Shown here piece by piece: positions 34,833-44,715 of a DNA stretch of 64,000 nt. The translations under genes were made by a program, and so were the position numbers. Below the pieces are notes generated by a model. It did no database searches, was not told the origin of the DNA, and worked only from the letters and a program-made list of their open reading frames with translations. Each line of letters opens with the position of its first letter. The first letter of the stretch is position 1. The stretch is from Lasiosphaeria ovina (taxonomy: Eukaryota; Ascomycota; Sordariomycetes; Sordariales; Lasiosphaeriaceae): positions 6,200,001 through 6,264,000 of the forward strand of contig JAULSN010000002.1 of the NCBI GenBank assembly GCA_033439765.1, read 5' to 3'.

Positions 34833-35927
34833 TCAAAGATCGTTTGTAGCCGGGTTTTCCTCGCTCCATCTCGCTGTACAGATTCCTGTACTACTCAGGT
34901 AGCCCCCTAAGGCCTGTCTTCCCTTCGTAGTATAATACAGGGTCTGTAAAGTGGGTGGGAGGCCCTGTAAGGCCTTCTTCAGTGCTTTCCTCTCTTCCTT
35001 ATACCGCTTGCAGTATAGTAGGAGGTGTGTGGGTGTCTCTTTTTGTATGCAGTCTGCTCCCCTGCAGTCACTTGATTCGATTTTTCCAATCTTCGCTAGG
35101 TAGGTAGCTAGATATCCTATCCCGGTCTTCAGCTGGGTATAGGCTGATTGGTTCGGCCTTGGTAGGTTCGGTATAGATGGTTTTGCACTGTAGGTTATCA
35201 GGCCCTGTGCAACCCTTCTATAGTGAGTGCCTAAGCCTTTTGGTCGTAGACCTATAGCCTCCCTCTCTTCTTCGGCTCTCCAGTCGGCTTTCCATGCCTC
35301 CTTTATAGCCTTTTTTGCTTGCCTTCGTAGGTGGGCCATAGATACGTAATAGCTTGTTTCTCTACTACTTTCTAGGCCTCTTTTAGCTAGGGTATCGGCA
35401 ATTTCGTTGCCTTCGATGCCTACGTGGCTAGGGCACCAGTGTATTTGAACTTGGTGACCTTTCTTCCAGAGTAGGTTAATAAGGCTATTAGCTTCCTGTG
35501 CGTGGTAGCTATAGCCCTGTAGCCTATATATTGCAGCCTGGCTGTCGACGAAGATATAAAAGGTTACTTTCTTTTGCCTCTGCCTCTGCCTCTGTATTTT
35601 CTGAGACAGTTCTAGGGCCAGTTCTAGGGCCCGTACTATAGCTATAACTTCGGCATCGGCTACTTCTATGGCAGGGCCTAGATTCCAGTATCCTATTTTT
35701 ATAGGGGCCAAATTTGCACTTAGCCTACATACTGCAGCCGAATTCGTAGGCCTACCCTGTATTGTGCCCTGTGAACCATCTGTATAGAAGGCTACTTTAG
35801 AAGCGTTCGAGGCCGGTGCTAGGTGTGGTTTTATAGCTTTGAATAGCTGAAGGTGTTCCTTTTTGGCTTCCTTCTTTCCACTACTCGATATATGGATTTG
35901 AGCCTTAGTAGGTTCGGCCCATGGTGC
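34833..35927 (-). pseudogene. LINE copy 2 ORF2, RNase H end
   Basis: An open frame that begins directly after the poly(A) of the inserted gag-only element (APWAEPTKAQ). It encodes a complete RNase H domain (see the matching copy at 43556-44650): TDGSQG, DAEVIAIVRAL, IFVDSQAA and GNEIADTLAKRG supply the four acidic catalytic residues. A Cys/His-containing C-terminal segment with HLLLYCKRY, a cysteine motif common at the end of LINE ORF2, comes last. There is no in-frame connection to an RT domain. Confidence 0.8.
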
Positions 35928-37711
35928 TTTTTTTTTTTTTTTTTTCTCATTACGCGTATGTAGCCCGTAGGGCTATGACGCGGCCTATTTAAGCTATAGA
36001 CGGCTACTCAAAAGGTTATAAGGAAAGACTAATCTAATAGGGCATACTAGAGGTAGAAAATCCTAGCCAAAGTCCTATACAAAGTAAGGTTCTTATTCCG
36101 TGTACGTTTTTCAAGTCAAAGCGGGTAAGGTATCATATACCTAAAAGGAGGGTAAGTAAGGAAAGGGAGAGAGAGGGTAATTAAGTTAAGCTATCTATTT
36201 TGTAGTAGTTTTAAAACCAACTGCAAGATAGTAGCTAGGGAATCCTCGCGTAGCTGGCGGACTGGTTGGCGGGCTACCTGGCGGGCTGGTTGACCGGCTG
36301 GTTGGCCGGCGGGCTTGCGAATTGGCTGCCTACTAGTAACCTCGGCGTAGGTAGGCCGCTGCTGAGGCGAGGATGCGGCTTGAGAGCGTTGTGGGCCTGG
36401 TTCCGGGCCTGAGGGAGGTCTTTGGGGGCACTTCAAGGCCCAGGCTTGGTGTAGACTACTATAGTTGATGCAACTTGGCGGCTTTTTCGTTACTTTTTCC
36501 TGGCATTGCGTTGAGAGGTGGCCTGGCCGGCTATAGAAGCCACAGATCTGGGGCCCAGTACAAGTGCTAGCGATATGGCCGAAGCCAAAGCATCGATAGC
36601 ACTGTATTACCCCTGATCTAGGTTTTCCAGTAGGTAGGGCTGGCTGTGTGGCTGGCTGTGTGACTGGCTGTGTGGCTGGCTGTGTGGCTGGCTGCGTGGC
36701 TGACTGAGTGGCTGGCTGCGTGGCTGATTGAGTGGCTTGCTGCGTGGCTGGCTGTGTGGCTGGCCGTATGGCCGGCTGTGTGGCCGGCTGCGTAGCTGGC
36801 TGCGTGGCTGGCTGCGTGGCTGGCTACGTGGCCGGCTTAGAAGCCTGCTTTTCAAAGGCTCGTACTCGGAGAGCCTGTACTCCGAGAGCCATATGCTTCA
36901 TACAGTTGAAAAGGACCTTTATCGTATCGTAGGGATATATATCTTCTTTTCCTTCGTGGTTCCATTTCATGAGCTGGTCGAATGGTAGATATGGCCACAT
37001 CATAGCCATATCTTCCCATAGGTCCTTTGGAATGATATCCTCAATTTTAGTATCTTCTTCGTAAGGGCTTTTTGCCTCGAGGGGGTTCTTCTTCAAGCGG
37101 TTCCCTATATAGCTAGCTATATAGGTAGCTGCGTGGGTGGCTGCGTGGTTGGTGGCTGCGTGGTTGGTGGCTGCGTGGTTGGTGGCTGCGTGGTTGGTGG
37201 CTGCGTGGTTGGTGGCTGCGTGGTTGGCTGCGTGGTTGGCTGCGGGGTTGGTGGCTACGTGGTTGGCTGCGGGGTTGGTGGCTGCGTGGTTGGCTGCGGG
37301 GTTGGTGGCTGCATGGTTGGCTGCGGGGTTGGTGGCTGTGGCTATGGCCGTGGCTATGACTGTGGCTTTGGCTGCCGGGTTGGCTTTGTGGGTGGTGGAT
37401 TTTTGGGTGGCTTTTTGGGTGGCTTTTTTGGTGGCTTTTGCTTGGCTGATTCTAGCCCATTGGGTCAAGGTGGGGCTTTCGGGAAGTTCCGTAATCTGCG
37501 GTGGGTCCGGCAGGTCGTCTAAAGAATCTTCATCGTCGGTCTTTGGGCCCAATTGCTTTGCTTTTCGACCCTCCATACGCCCGCGCAACTGGCCGCGCGG
37601 TGCAGCCATTGCGTAGGCGTTGAAAGCTCGTCGAGGGCAATTGATTGATGTCGCTTTCGTCGATTTTGGTGCTGTTTTGAACCAAATGCGAGTCTTCGTG
37701 TTTCTGTGTTC
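35928..37711 (-). mobile_element. Gag-only LINE-like element, copy 2 (inside LINE copy 2)
   Basis: Complete unit from its 5' end (AACACAGAAACACGAAGACTCG at about 37711) to poly(A) (poly(T) 35928-35945), with the common 3' tail. It replaces the reverse-transcriptase region of the surrounding LINE. Confidence 0.8.
36191..37609 (-). pseudogene. Gag-like zinc-knuckle ORF, copy 2 (one stop)
   Basis: Starts MAAPRGQLRGRMEGRKAKQ at 37609, ends at the TAG at 36191. A single CAG-to-TAG transition at 36824 breaks the PATQ repeat. Otherwise it matches the intact copy at 41873-43291. Upstream it is open and in frame with the LINE endonuclease, so the frame 38524-36824 reads as one 566-codon endonuclease-gag fusion. 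Confidence 0.85.
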
Positions 37712-37714
37712 TTT

Positions 37715-38524
37715 TTTTTCAAAGACTTCCCAGTCGGCCTTACTGTAGCTATATGCCGGTAGTATAGTATCCTTCTTTACTATATTTGAATAGCGGGCTT
37801 CGAATACTATAGCTTCGTGGTCCGACCCTGTGGCCTCCAGGTAAGCCCAGTTACCCCATTTTGTTCTTTTGAAGGGGGTTACGAAGGCTAGGTCTATTAT
37901 AGAGGTTTGTTGGAGGTTTGGTCTATGAAAGGTGCCTCCTTTTTCCTCTATAACTTCTGGATCAACTAGTAGGCTGGCTTTCTGATTATTCAACCATTCT
38001 ACTAAGCTGGATGCGTTCGCTACCTTAGTAGGATCCGCTATGCAGTTCCACCAATGGTGGTGAAGGTTGAAGTCCCCGGCTATTACTACGGGCTTATCCG
38101 GTATATAGTACTGTATAGCCCTATTTACCGTTGTACGGCCTAGTGATTCAGCCTGTTTTTGGCCTTCCTTATAGGGTAGTCTTTCCTTTTCGTTATAGAC
38201 GTTGATTATATAGAAGGTTTCTTCGCCAAGGACCTCTATAATTTGCCAATCTAGGTCATTACAGAGGTCGTATCGAGGGGTGAATTCAAGGTTATTCTTC
38301 CTTATATAAGTAATTACTCTTGGCCTTAGTATACTTATTTTTGGTTGTGGAAGAATTGTATAGAAAGCAGGGTGGCTAATAGTATAGTAGCTATTTGGCT
38401 TCCCTGAGTAGTACGGTTCCTGTAGTAGTATTACGTCTACTTGGTTCTTGAAGGCTAGTTCCAGGGCCGTTTGGTGGGCCGTACTTTGTCTATTCGTATT
38501 GTGTTGTAGGACCTTTATTCCCAT
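37715..38524 (-). pseudogene. LINE copy 2 ORF2, endonuclease domain
   Basis: Minus strand from ATG 38524 (MGIKVLQHNTNRQST). It is a full AP-like endonuclease domain with VILLQEPYYSG, VIAGDFNLHHHWWN and GSDHEAIVFEARYSN, followed by ADWEVFEK. At about 37711-37718 the LINE sequence changes, across an A-run, into the 5' end of the gag-only element without losing frame. The endonuclease itself looks intact, but the ORF2 is not a functional LINE polyprotein because RT is absent. Confidence 0.85.
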
Positions 38525-40767
38525 AGGTTTTTGGTAGGGTCTGTATACTGCGTAGGCTGCGTAGGCTGCGTAGGCTGCGTAGACTGCGTAGGCTGCGTAG
38601 GCTGCGTAGGCTGCTTGGGCTGCTTAGGCTGCTTAGGCTGCGTAGGCTGCGTAGGCTGCGTAGGCTGCGTAGGCTTCGTAGGCTTCGTAGGCTGTGTTGG
38701 CTGCGTAGGCTGGGCCTGGGCTGGCCTTTGGGCCGGCCTCAAGGCTTTTACGGCCTCGCAGTCAGGGCTATTCGATTCGTGGTTTTTTTCGCAGTTCTTA
38801 CACTTCGCTACTATATGCTCGCAGGGCCCTGTATTTTTGCATACAGGGCAGCTATGCCTTTCGGTATCGTGGCCTTTGGCACATACCCTACATGCTACCG
38901 GCTTCTTACAGGTCTCTTGGTTATGCCCGAAGCCTTAGCATCTTCTACACTGCGTTGAGGTAGAATAAGGCCTGTAATTTACTACTTTTAGGGCGGTCCC
39001 GGCCATAGTTAGGCCATCCTTTAGTAGTAGGTTGCTCTGGGCCTTCGTAGCTACTGCGAATACTACGGAGCCGTAATACTGGCCTTCTTTTGGTTGAACT
39101 AGCCATCTTGGCTCGCCTTGGACTTCGAAGCTATTATACTCTTTACATTCGGCCTTGAAGGAACTAAAGCCCTCTCTAGCTTCGTATATAGGTACTTTAT
39201 AAGCTACTAGTTTGAGCCAGGTAGCTGGTTCCTCTATACTTCGAATAGGCCAACCGCTAAGGCAGTTTCGCCACTTTTCTTTTGCTTCTAGCAGCTGCTT
39301 TGCTGATTGGTTTACGGTTGTGATGACTATGTTGTTTTTCTGCGATATTTCTACCTTAGCGACTACTATAGCGTTCAGAGCCTTATTAATTTGGTCTCTT
39401 ATAGCCTTTGAGTCAATTATAGGTATATTCGAAGATTCTTTATCGAGTAGTACTACTATCTTGTTATCCTTTCTACTACTTATACTAGTAGTAATCGTAG
39501 CACCCTTTTGCGTAGGCTTCGGTAGTTGGTTCGTGGCTACTACCTCGGCGTACGTTTTCTTAGGTACTATTTTCCTAGAAGTAGTAGTAGTAGTAATAGT
39601 AGTAGTATTAGCCGTAGTAGCTATGGCTTGCTCTAGGCTTTCTACTATACTACTATATCTCGGTAGTAGTGTGTTGGCTTCTTTTACGAGGTATAACGCT
39701 CGTTGTAGTAGTGCTTGGGCCTGGGCTTTTTCTTCTTTAGCCGTAGCTAGCATACTACCTTCCGGGGGTTTATTATTGTGCTTGGGGGGGGGCAGGGGTT
39801 GCTTCTGCAGGGGAGTAGGGCCAACGGGGCCCTCCACAGGGCCTTCTATAGTAGTAGACTCCCTTGAAGAGTTGGTAAGTTGAATACCGGGTCGAGGGCC
39901 ACGGTCTTTTGACTTGGGCCCTACTAGTCCTTCTGGGGGGTCTAAATCCGTAGATTGTAGGCCTGTGGCCAGATTTTCTAAGCCTATACCTCCGGGGCCA
40001 GCACCTCCTTCTATAGTGCCCCCGGAGCTGTATAAGCCGGACTGCCTCTCTTCTTGGGTCGTAATACCGCTTATAGGGGTGCTACTTTCGTAGCGAGCAC
40101 TAGTATTACTAGCCTCCGTTAAGGGGATATAGGGCTCCCTAGGCTCCCGGGGGGGCTGTAGGTCTTCTATATCTTCCTTAGTTGTAGCCGTAGCCTTAGG
40201 CGTAGTCTTAGGCGTAGCCATAGGCGTAGCCATAGGCGTAGCCATCGGCGTAGCCATCGGCGTAGCCATAGGCGTAGCCATAGGCGTAGCCATAGGCGTA
40301 GCCATAGGCGTAGCCATAGGCGTAGCCACAGGCGTAGCCTTAGGCGTAGCCGTAGGTTTGGTCGTAGCTGTAGGTTTGGTCGTAGCCGTAGCCGTAGCCG
40401 TAGCCATAGGCGTAGCCATAGGCGTAGCCGTAGCCGTAGCCGTAGCTGATGGTTTGGCCGTAGCCGTAGCCGTAGCTGTAGCCGTAGCCGTAGCCGTAGC
40501 CGTAGCCGTAGCCGTAGCCGTAGCCGTATCTATAGCCGTAGCCGTAGCCGTAGCCATATCCTTTGGGTATTTGAAGTTACTCATCTCTTGTACATTACGT
40601 TTGAAGGTCTTCATAGGCCTCATTTGCGGGGGGGGCACCTGTAGGCCCTCTATATTTACAGAACTTTTGGGCTTTTGAGGGGCCTTTGGTTCTGAGCGTA
40701 TAGGGGGTGTTGTTGGATCCGATGCCTTCCGCTTTTTTGGCGTGGTTGGGTTGGTGGGATTAGTCAT
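38515..40767 (-). pseudogene. LINE copy 2 ORF1 (one RIP stop)
   Basis: Likely start MTNPTNPTTPKKRKAS at 40767; the frame is open further upstream to 40953. The first half is low-complexity: a long Ala-Thr dipeptide run (about 40480-40560) and many ATPM repeats (about 40205-40330), then a Pro/Gly-rich linker. The second half is an RNA-binding-like domain and zinc knuckles. A CAA-to-TAA change at about 38935 interrupts the first knuckle (CRRC-stop-GFGH), and the frame continues to 38515. The last codons overlap the ORF2 start by 10 bases, suggesting coupled reinitiation of translation. Confidence 0.82.
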
Positions 40768-41107
40768 CTCGGGACTGGCCGGGCTGTGGATAAGCCGTCC
40801 GGTTCGTTTTTTTTTGTTGGGTGGGGGACGTTGGGCTGTGGGTAAGCCGTGGTTGTTTTTTAGTTGGGTGGGGGACGTGGTCACGTGCGTGGTGAGAAAA
40901 TTTTTCACTTTGCTAGCCCCCTCACTCCTTACTACTTCAACCGCCCACCACACACGCGCAAATGATCGCGCGGCGGGCAGGCCAGTATCAATAGATAGGG
41001 TTTTTCGAGGGCTTTCGAACGCAGTAGGTCTCGTCGATTTTGGCGTTGTTTTGGGTGGGTGCAGCTACCGTGTCGTTAGTTACTTATATTCTATAATAGC
41101 CTGCTTT
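40768..41107 (-). promoter_or_regulatory. LINE 5' UTR / likely internal promoter
   Basis: About 340 bases upstream of ORF1 on the minus strand. It contains CAAAACAACGCCAAAATCGA, closely matching CAAAACAGCACCAAAATCGA in the leader of the gag-only elements. The two families are therefore related at both ends, not only at the 3' tail. Confidence 0.55.
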
Positions 41108-41121
41108 TACTACTCAAATTC
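41108..41121 (+). repeat. Right 14-bp target-site duplication
   Basis: TACTACTCAAATTC, identical to 34536-34549. The LINE endonuclease frame resumes here, with one extra A in the A-run at about 41131-41138. Confidence 0.85.
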
Positions 41122-41780
41122 AAATTGGGTAAAAAAAAGATACTATACTACCGGCATATAACTATAGTAAGGCCGATTGGGAAGTCTTTGAAAAAGAGCT
41201 AAAATCCAGAGAAGAAGAAGCTATAGAAGACATCGAAGAAGCTATAGGCCAAGAAAACTGGGATAATATAGCCTATACCCTAACTAAGGCCATTTCTATA
41301 GCGGCCAGCACAGCTATACCGAAGAAAAGAACGGTAGAAAGGTCAAAACCCTGGTGGACAGAAGACCTAACCGAGCTAAGAAAAACACTGCATACTGCAT
41401 AGAGGGTATATAAGAAGACCCTAACGGTAGAAACCGAGAAGGCCTTCAAAATAGCCCGAAATCAGTACTTCCACGCCGTAAGAGAAGCAAAATAAAACCA
41501 CTAGCAGGAATTCCTAGCAAAGGCTGAAGGAAAGGAGGCATTCAGAGCCCTAGACTATACGAAGGCCAAATTCAACGCCAAAATACCAGTAATACGGTAT
41601 ACGGAAGAGGGCAAGGAAAAAGAAGCCATTACCTTTGACGAAAAGTGTAAAGCCTTCCTAACTACCCTATTTCCGGAACCTATAACTAGAACTAGGCTAG
41701 AAGACCCCCAACTAGAACCGAGAATGAGAAGAAAGTGGGAATGGCCGGAGCTAAAGCCTATTGAAGTAGAAAGAGCCGAA
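41122..41780 (+). pseudogene. LINE copy 1 ORF2, linker before RT
   Basis: Reads KADWEVFEKELKSREEEA, KPWWTEDLTELRKTLH and ITFDEKCKAFLTTLF, the connector that normally leads into reverse transcriptase in Tad/I-type LINEs. There are at least three stops (for example CAG-to-TAG after KTLHTA), plus a frameshift in the A-run. It ends at about 41780 after ELKPIEVERAE, where the gag-only element begins. Confidence 0.75.
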
Positions 41781-41872
41781 ACACGAAGACTCGCATTTGG
41801 TTCAAAACAGCACCAAAATCGACGAAAGCGACATCAATCAATTGCCCTCGACGAGCTTTCAACGCCTACGCA

Positions 41873-43291
41873 ATGGCTGCACCGCGCGGCCAGTTGCGCG
41901 GGCGTATGGAGGGTCGAAAAGCAAAGCAATTGGGCCCAAAGACCGACGATGAAGATTCTTTAGACGACCTGCCGGACCCACCGCAGATTACGGAACTTCC
42001 CGAAAGCCCCACCTTGACCCAATGGGCTAGAATCAGCCAAGCAAAAGCCACCAAAAAAGCCACCCAAAAAGCCACCCAAAAATCCACCACCCACAAAGCC
42101 AACCCGGCAGCCAAAGCCACAGTCATAGCCACGGCCATAGCCACAGCCACCAACCCCGCAGCCAACCATGCAGCCACCAACCCCGCAGCCAACCACGCAG
42201 CCACCAACCCCGCAGCCAACCACGTAGCCACCAACCCCGCAGCCAACCACGCAGCCAACCACGCAGCCACCAACCACGCAGCCACCAACCACGCAGCCAC
42301 CAACCACGCAGCCACCAACCACGCAGCCACCAACCACGCAGCCACCCACGCAGCTACCTATATAGCTAGCTATATAGGGAACCGCTTGAAGAAGAACCCC
42401 CTCGAGGCAAAAAGCCCTTACGAAGAAGATACTAAAATTGAGGATATCATTCCAAAGGACCTATGGGAAGATATGGCTATGATGTGGCCATATCTACCAT
42501 TCGACCAGCTCATGAAATGGAACCACGAAGGAAAAGAAGATATATATCCCTACGATACGATAAAGGTCCTTTTCAACTGTATGAAGCATATGGCTCTCGG
42601 AGTACAGGCTCTCCGAGTACGAGCCTTTGAAAAGCAGGCTTCTAAGCCGGCCACGCAGCCAGCCACGCAGCCAGCCACGCAGCCAGCTACGCAGCCGGCC
42701 ACACAGCCGGCCATACGGCCAGCCACACAGCCAGCCACGCAGCAAGCCACTCAATCAGCCACGCAGCTAGCCACTCAGTCAGCCACGCAGCCAGCCACAC
42801 AGCCAGCCACACAGCCAGTCACACAGCCAGCCACACAGCCAGCCCTACCTACTGGAAAACCTAGATCAGGGGTAATACAGTGCTATCGATGCTTTGGCTT
42901 CGGCCATATCGCTAGCACTTGTACTGGGCCCCAGATCTGTGGCTTCTGTAGCCGGCCAGGCCACCTCTCAACGCAATGCCAGGAAAAAGTAACGAAAAAG
43001 CCGCCAAGTTGCATCAACTATAGTAGTCTACACCAAGCCTGGGCCTTGAAGTGCCCCCAAAGACCTCCCTCAGGCCCGGAACCAGGCCCACAACGCTCTC
43101 AAGCCGCATCCTCGCCTCAGCAGCGGCCTACCTACGCCGAGGTTACTAGTAGGCAGCCAATTCGCAAGCCCGCCGGCCAACCAGCCGGTCAACCAGCCCG
43201 CCAGGTAGCCCGCCAACCAGTCCGCCAGCTACGCGAGGATTCCCTAGCTACTATCTTGCAGTTGGTTTTAAAACTACTACAAAATAGATAG
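41873..43291 (+). CDS. Intact gag-like zinc-knuckle protein of the gag-only element
   Basis: An unbroken frame of 472 residues from ATG 41873. The N-terminus is basic (PRGQLRGRMEGRKAKQ). A KATQK repeat follows, then a long Asn-Ala-Ala-Thr repeat (about residues 88-160). A folded segment (YEEDTKIEDIIPKDLWED, then YDTIKVLFNCMKHMALGV) may be the assembly domain. A PATQ repeat (about 255-325) precedes two adjacent zinc knuckles, CYRCFGFGHIASTC and CGFCSRPGHLSTQC, and a third Cys-containing stretch. The tail is Pro/Gln/Ala-rich. LINE ORF1/gag proteins with such knuckles bind RNA. No nuclease, RT or RNase H is encoded. Whether it is expressed cannot be told, but the frame has escaped RIP stops. Confidence 0.8.
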   Translation: MAAPRGQLRGRMEGRKAKQLGPKTDDEDSLDDLPDPPQITELPESPTLTQWARISQAKATKKATQKATQKSTTHKANPAAKATVIATAIATATNPAANHAATNPAANHAATNPAANHVATNPAANHAANHAATNHAATNHAATNHAATNHAATNHAATHAATYIASYIGNRLKKNPLEAKSPYEEDTKIEDIIPKDLWEDMAMMWPYLPFDQLMKWNHEGKEDIYPYDTIKVLFNCMKHMALGVQALRVRAFEKQASKPATQPATQPATQPATQPATQPAIRPATQPATQQATQSATQLATQSATQPATQPATQPVTQPATQPALPTGKPRSGVIQCYRCFGFGHIASTCTGPQICGFCSRPGHLSTQCQEKVTKKPPSCINYSSLHQAWALKCPQRPPSGPEPGPQRSQAASSPQQRPTYAEVTSRQPIRKPAGQPAGQPARQVARQPVRQLREDSLATILQLVLKLLQNR

Positions 43292-43339
43292 CTTAACTTA
43301 ATTACCCTCTCTCTCCCTTTCCTTACTTACCCTCCTTTT

Positions 43340-43536
43340 AGGTATATGATACCTTACCCGCTTTGACTTGAAAAACGTACACGGAATAAGAACCTTACTT
43401 TGTATAGGACTTTGGCTAGGATTTTCTACCTCTAGTATGCCCTATTAGATTAGTCTTTCCTTATAACCTTTTGAGTAGCCGTCTATAGCTTAAATAGGCC
43501 GCGTCATAGCCCTACGGGCTGCATACGCGTAATGAG
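43340..43536 (+). repeat. Common 3' tail on the gag-only element
   Basis: Starts TAGGTATATGATACCTTACC and ends GCATACGCGTAATGAG before the poly(A). It matches 44716-44915 on the LINE with a few substitutions (for example CTACCTCTAG against CTACGTCTAG). The sequence upstream of this point is unrelated between the two families, so the boundary is sharp. Confidence 0.85.
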
Positions 43537-43555
43537 AAAAAAAAAAAAAAAAAAA

Positions 43556-44650
43556 GCACCATGGGCCGAACCTACTAAGGCTCAAATCCATATATCGAGT
43601 AGTGGAAAGAAGGAAGCCAAAAAGGAACACCTTCAGCTATTCAAAGCTATAAAACCACACCTAGCACCGGCCTCGAACGCTTCTAAAGTAGCCTTCTATA
43701 CAGATGGTTCACAGGGCACAATACAGGGTAGGCCTACGAATTCGGCTGCAGTATGTAGGCTAAGTGCAAATTTGGCCCCTATAAAAATAGGATACTGGAA
43801 TCTAGGCCCTGCCATAGAAGTAGCCGATGCCGAAGTTATAGCTATAGTACGGGCCCTAGAACTGGCCCTAGAACTGTCTCAGAAAATACAGAGGCAGAGG
43901 CAGAGGCAAAAGAAAGTAACCTTTTATATCTTCGTCGACAGCCAGGCTGCAATATATAGGCTACAGGGCTATAGCTACCACGCACAGGAAGCTAATAGCC
44001 TTATTAACCTACTCTGGAAGAAAGGTCACCAAGTTCAAATACACTGGTGCCCTAGCCACGTAGGCATCGAAGGCAACGAAATTGCCGATACCCTAGCTAA
44101 AAGAGGCCTAGAAAGTAGTAGAGAAACAAGCTATTACGTATCTATGGCCCACCTACGAAGGCAAGCAAAAAAGGCTATAAAGGAGGCATGGAAAGCCGAC
44201 TGGAGAGCCGAAGAAGAGAGGGAGGCTATAGGTCTACGACCAAAAGGCTTAGGCACTCACTATAGAAGGGTTGCACAGGGCCTGATAACCTACAGTGCAA
44301 AACCATCTATACCGAACCTACCAAGGCCGAACCAATCAGCCTATACCCAGCTGAAGACCGGGATAGGATATCTAGCTACCTACCTAGCGAAGATTGGAAA
44401 AATCGAATCAAGTGACTGCAGGGGAGCAGACTGCATACAAAAAGAGACACCCACACACCTCCTACTATACTGCAAGCGGTATAAGGAAGAGAGGAAAGCA
44501 CTGAAGAAGGCCTTACAGGGCCTCCCACCCACTTTACAGACCCTGTATTATACTACGAAGGGAAGACAGGCCTTAGGGGGCTACCTGAGTAGTACAGGAA
44601 TCTGTACAGCGAGATGGAGCGAGGAAAACCCGGCTACAAACGATCTTTGA
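43556..44650 (+). pseudogene. LINE copy 1 ORF2, RNase H end
   Basis: About 365 codons, open from the poly(A) of the inserted element to TGA at 44648-44650. A short pre-domain (APWAEPTKAQIHISSSGKKE) precedes a complete type I RNase H: VAFYTDGSQG (Asp), DAEVIAIVRAL (Glu), FVDSQAA (Asp) and GNEIADTLAKRG (Asp). The C-terminal region has CRGADCIQKETPTHLLLYC, a cysteine/histidine motif usual at LINE ORF2 ends. RNase H in ORF2 places the LINE in the I/Tad-like group. It could only be translated as a fragment here. Confidence 0.83.
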
Positions 44651-44715
44651 ACCTTTTTCCTATGTCTATATTTCATTTTTCCTTTATTTTCCTTTATTTT
44701 CCTTTGTCTACCCCC

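Larger units (their letters stand above)
34550..37701 (-). repeat. Left arm of ~3.15-kb inverted repeat
   Basis: Gag-only element plus RNase H plus tail. Its reverse complement is found at 41781-44928 with almost the same length. The predicted proteins match over long stretches, including a rare CAT histidine codon inside the repeat region. About 4 kb separates the arms. Confidence 0.8.
34550..41107 (-). mobile_element. LINE copy 2, composite, inserted in copy 1
   Basis: A minus-strand unit of about 6.6 kb bounded by one 14-bp target-site duplication. On its own strand it reads: 5' UTR (from 41107), ORF1 (40767-38515), ORF2 endonuclease (38524 to about 37715), a complete gag-only element with its poly(A) (37711-35928), then the RNase H end of ORF2 (35927-34833), 3' UTR and poly(A) (34567-34550). 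Reverse transcriptase is missing. A single duplication around the whole unit suggests it was inserted in one event as a chimera. Confidence 0.75.
41781..43555 (+). mobile_element. Gag-only LINE-like element, copy 3 (intact ORF)
   Basis: 1.78 kb: a leader starting ACACGAAGACTCGCATTTGG, one intact ORF, 3' UTR with the common tail (43340-43536) and a 19-nt poly(A) (43537-43555). It has three A-G transitions or fewer relative to copy 2 in the parts compared. It is the best-preserved copy. Confidence 0.85.

Noticed and set aside
38531..38938. Cys-Val-Gly repeat frame
   Set aside because: Antisense of the QPT/KPT repeat of LINE ORF1.
40358..40678. Val-Ala repeat frame
   Set aside because: Antisense of the Ala-Thr and ATPM repeats of LINE ORF1.
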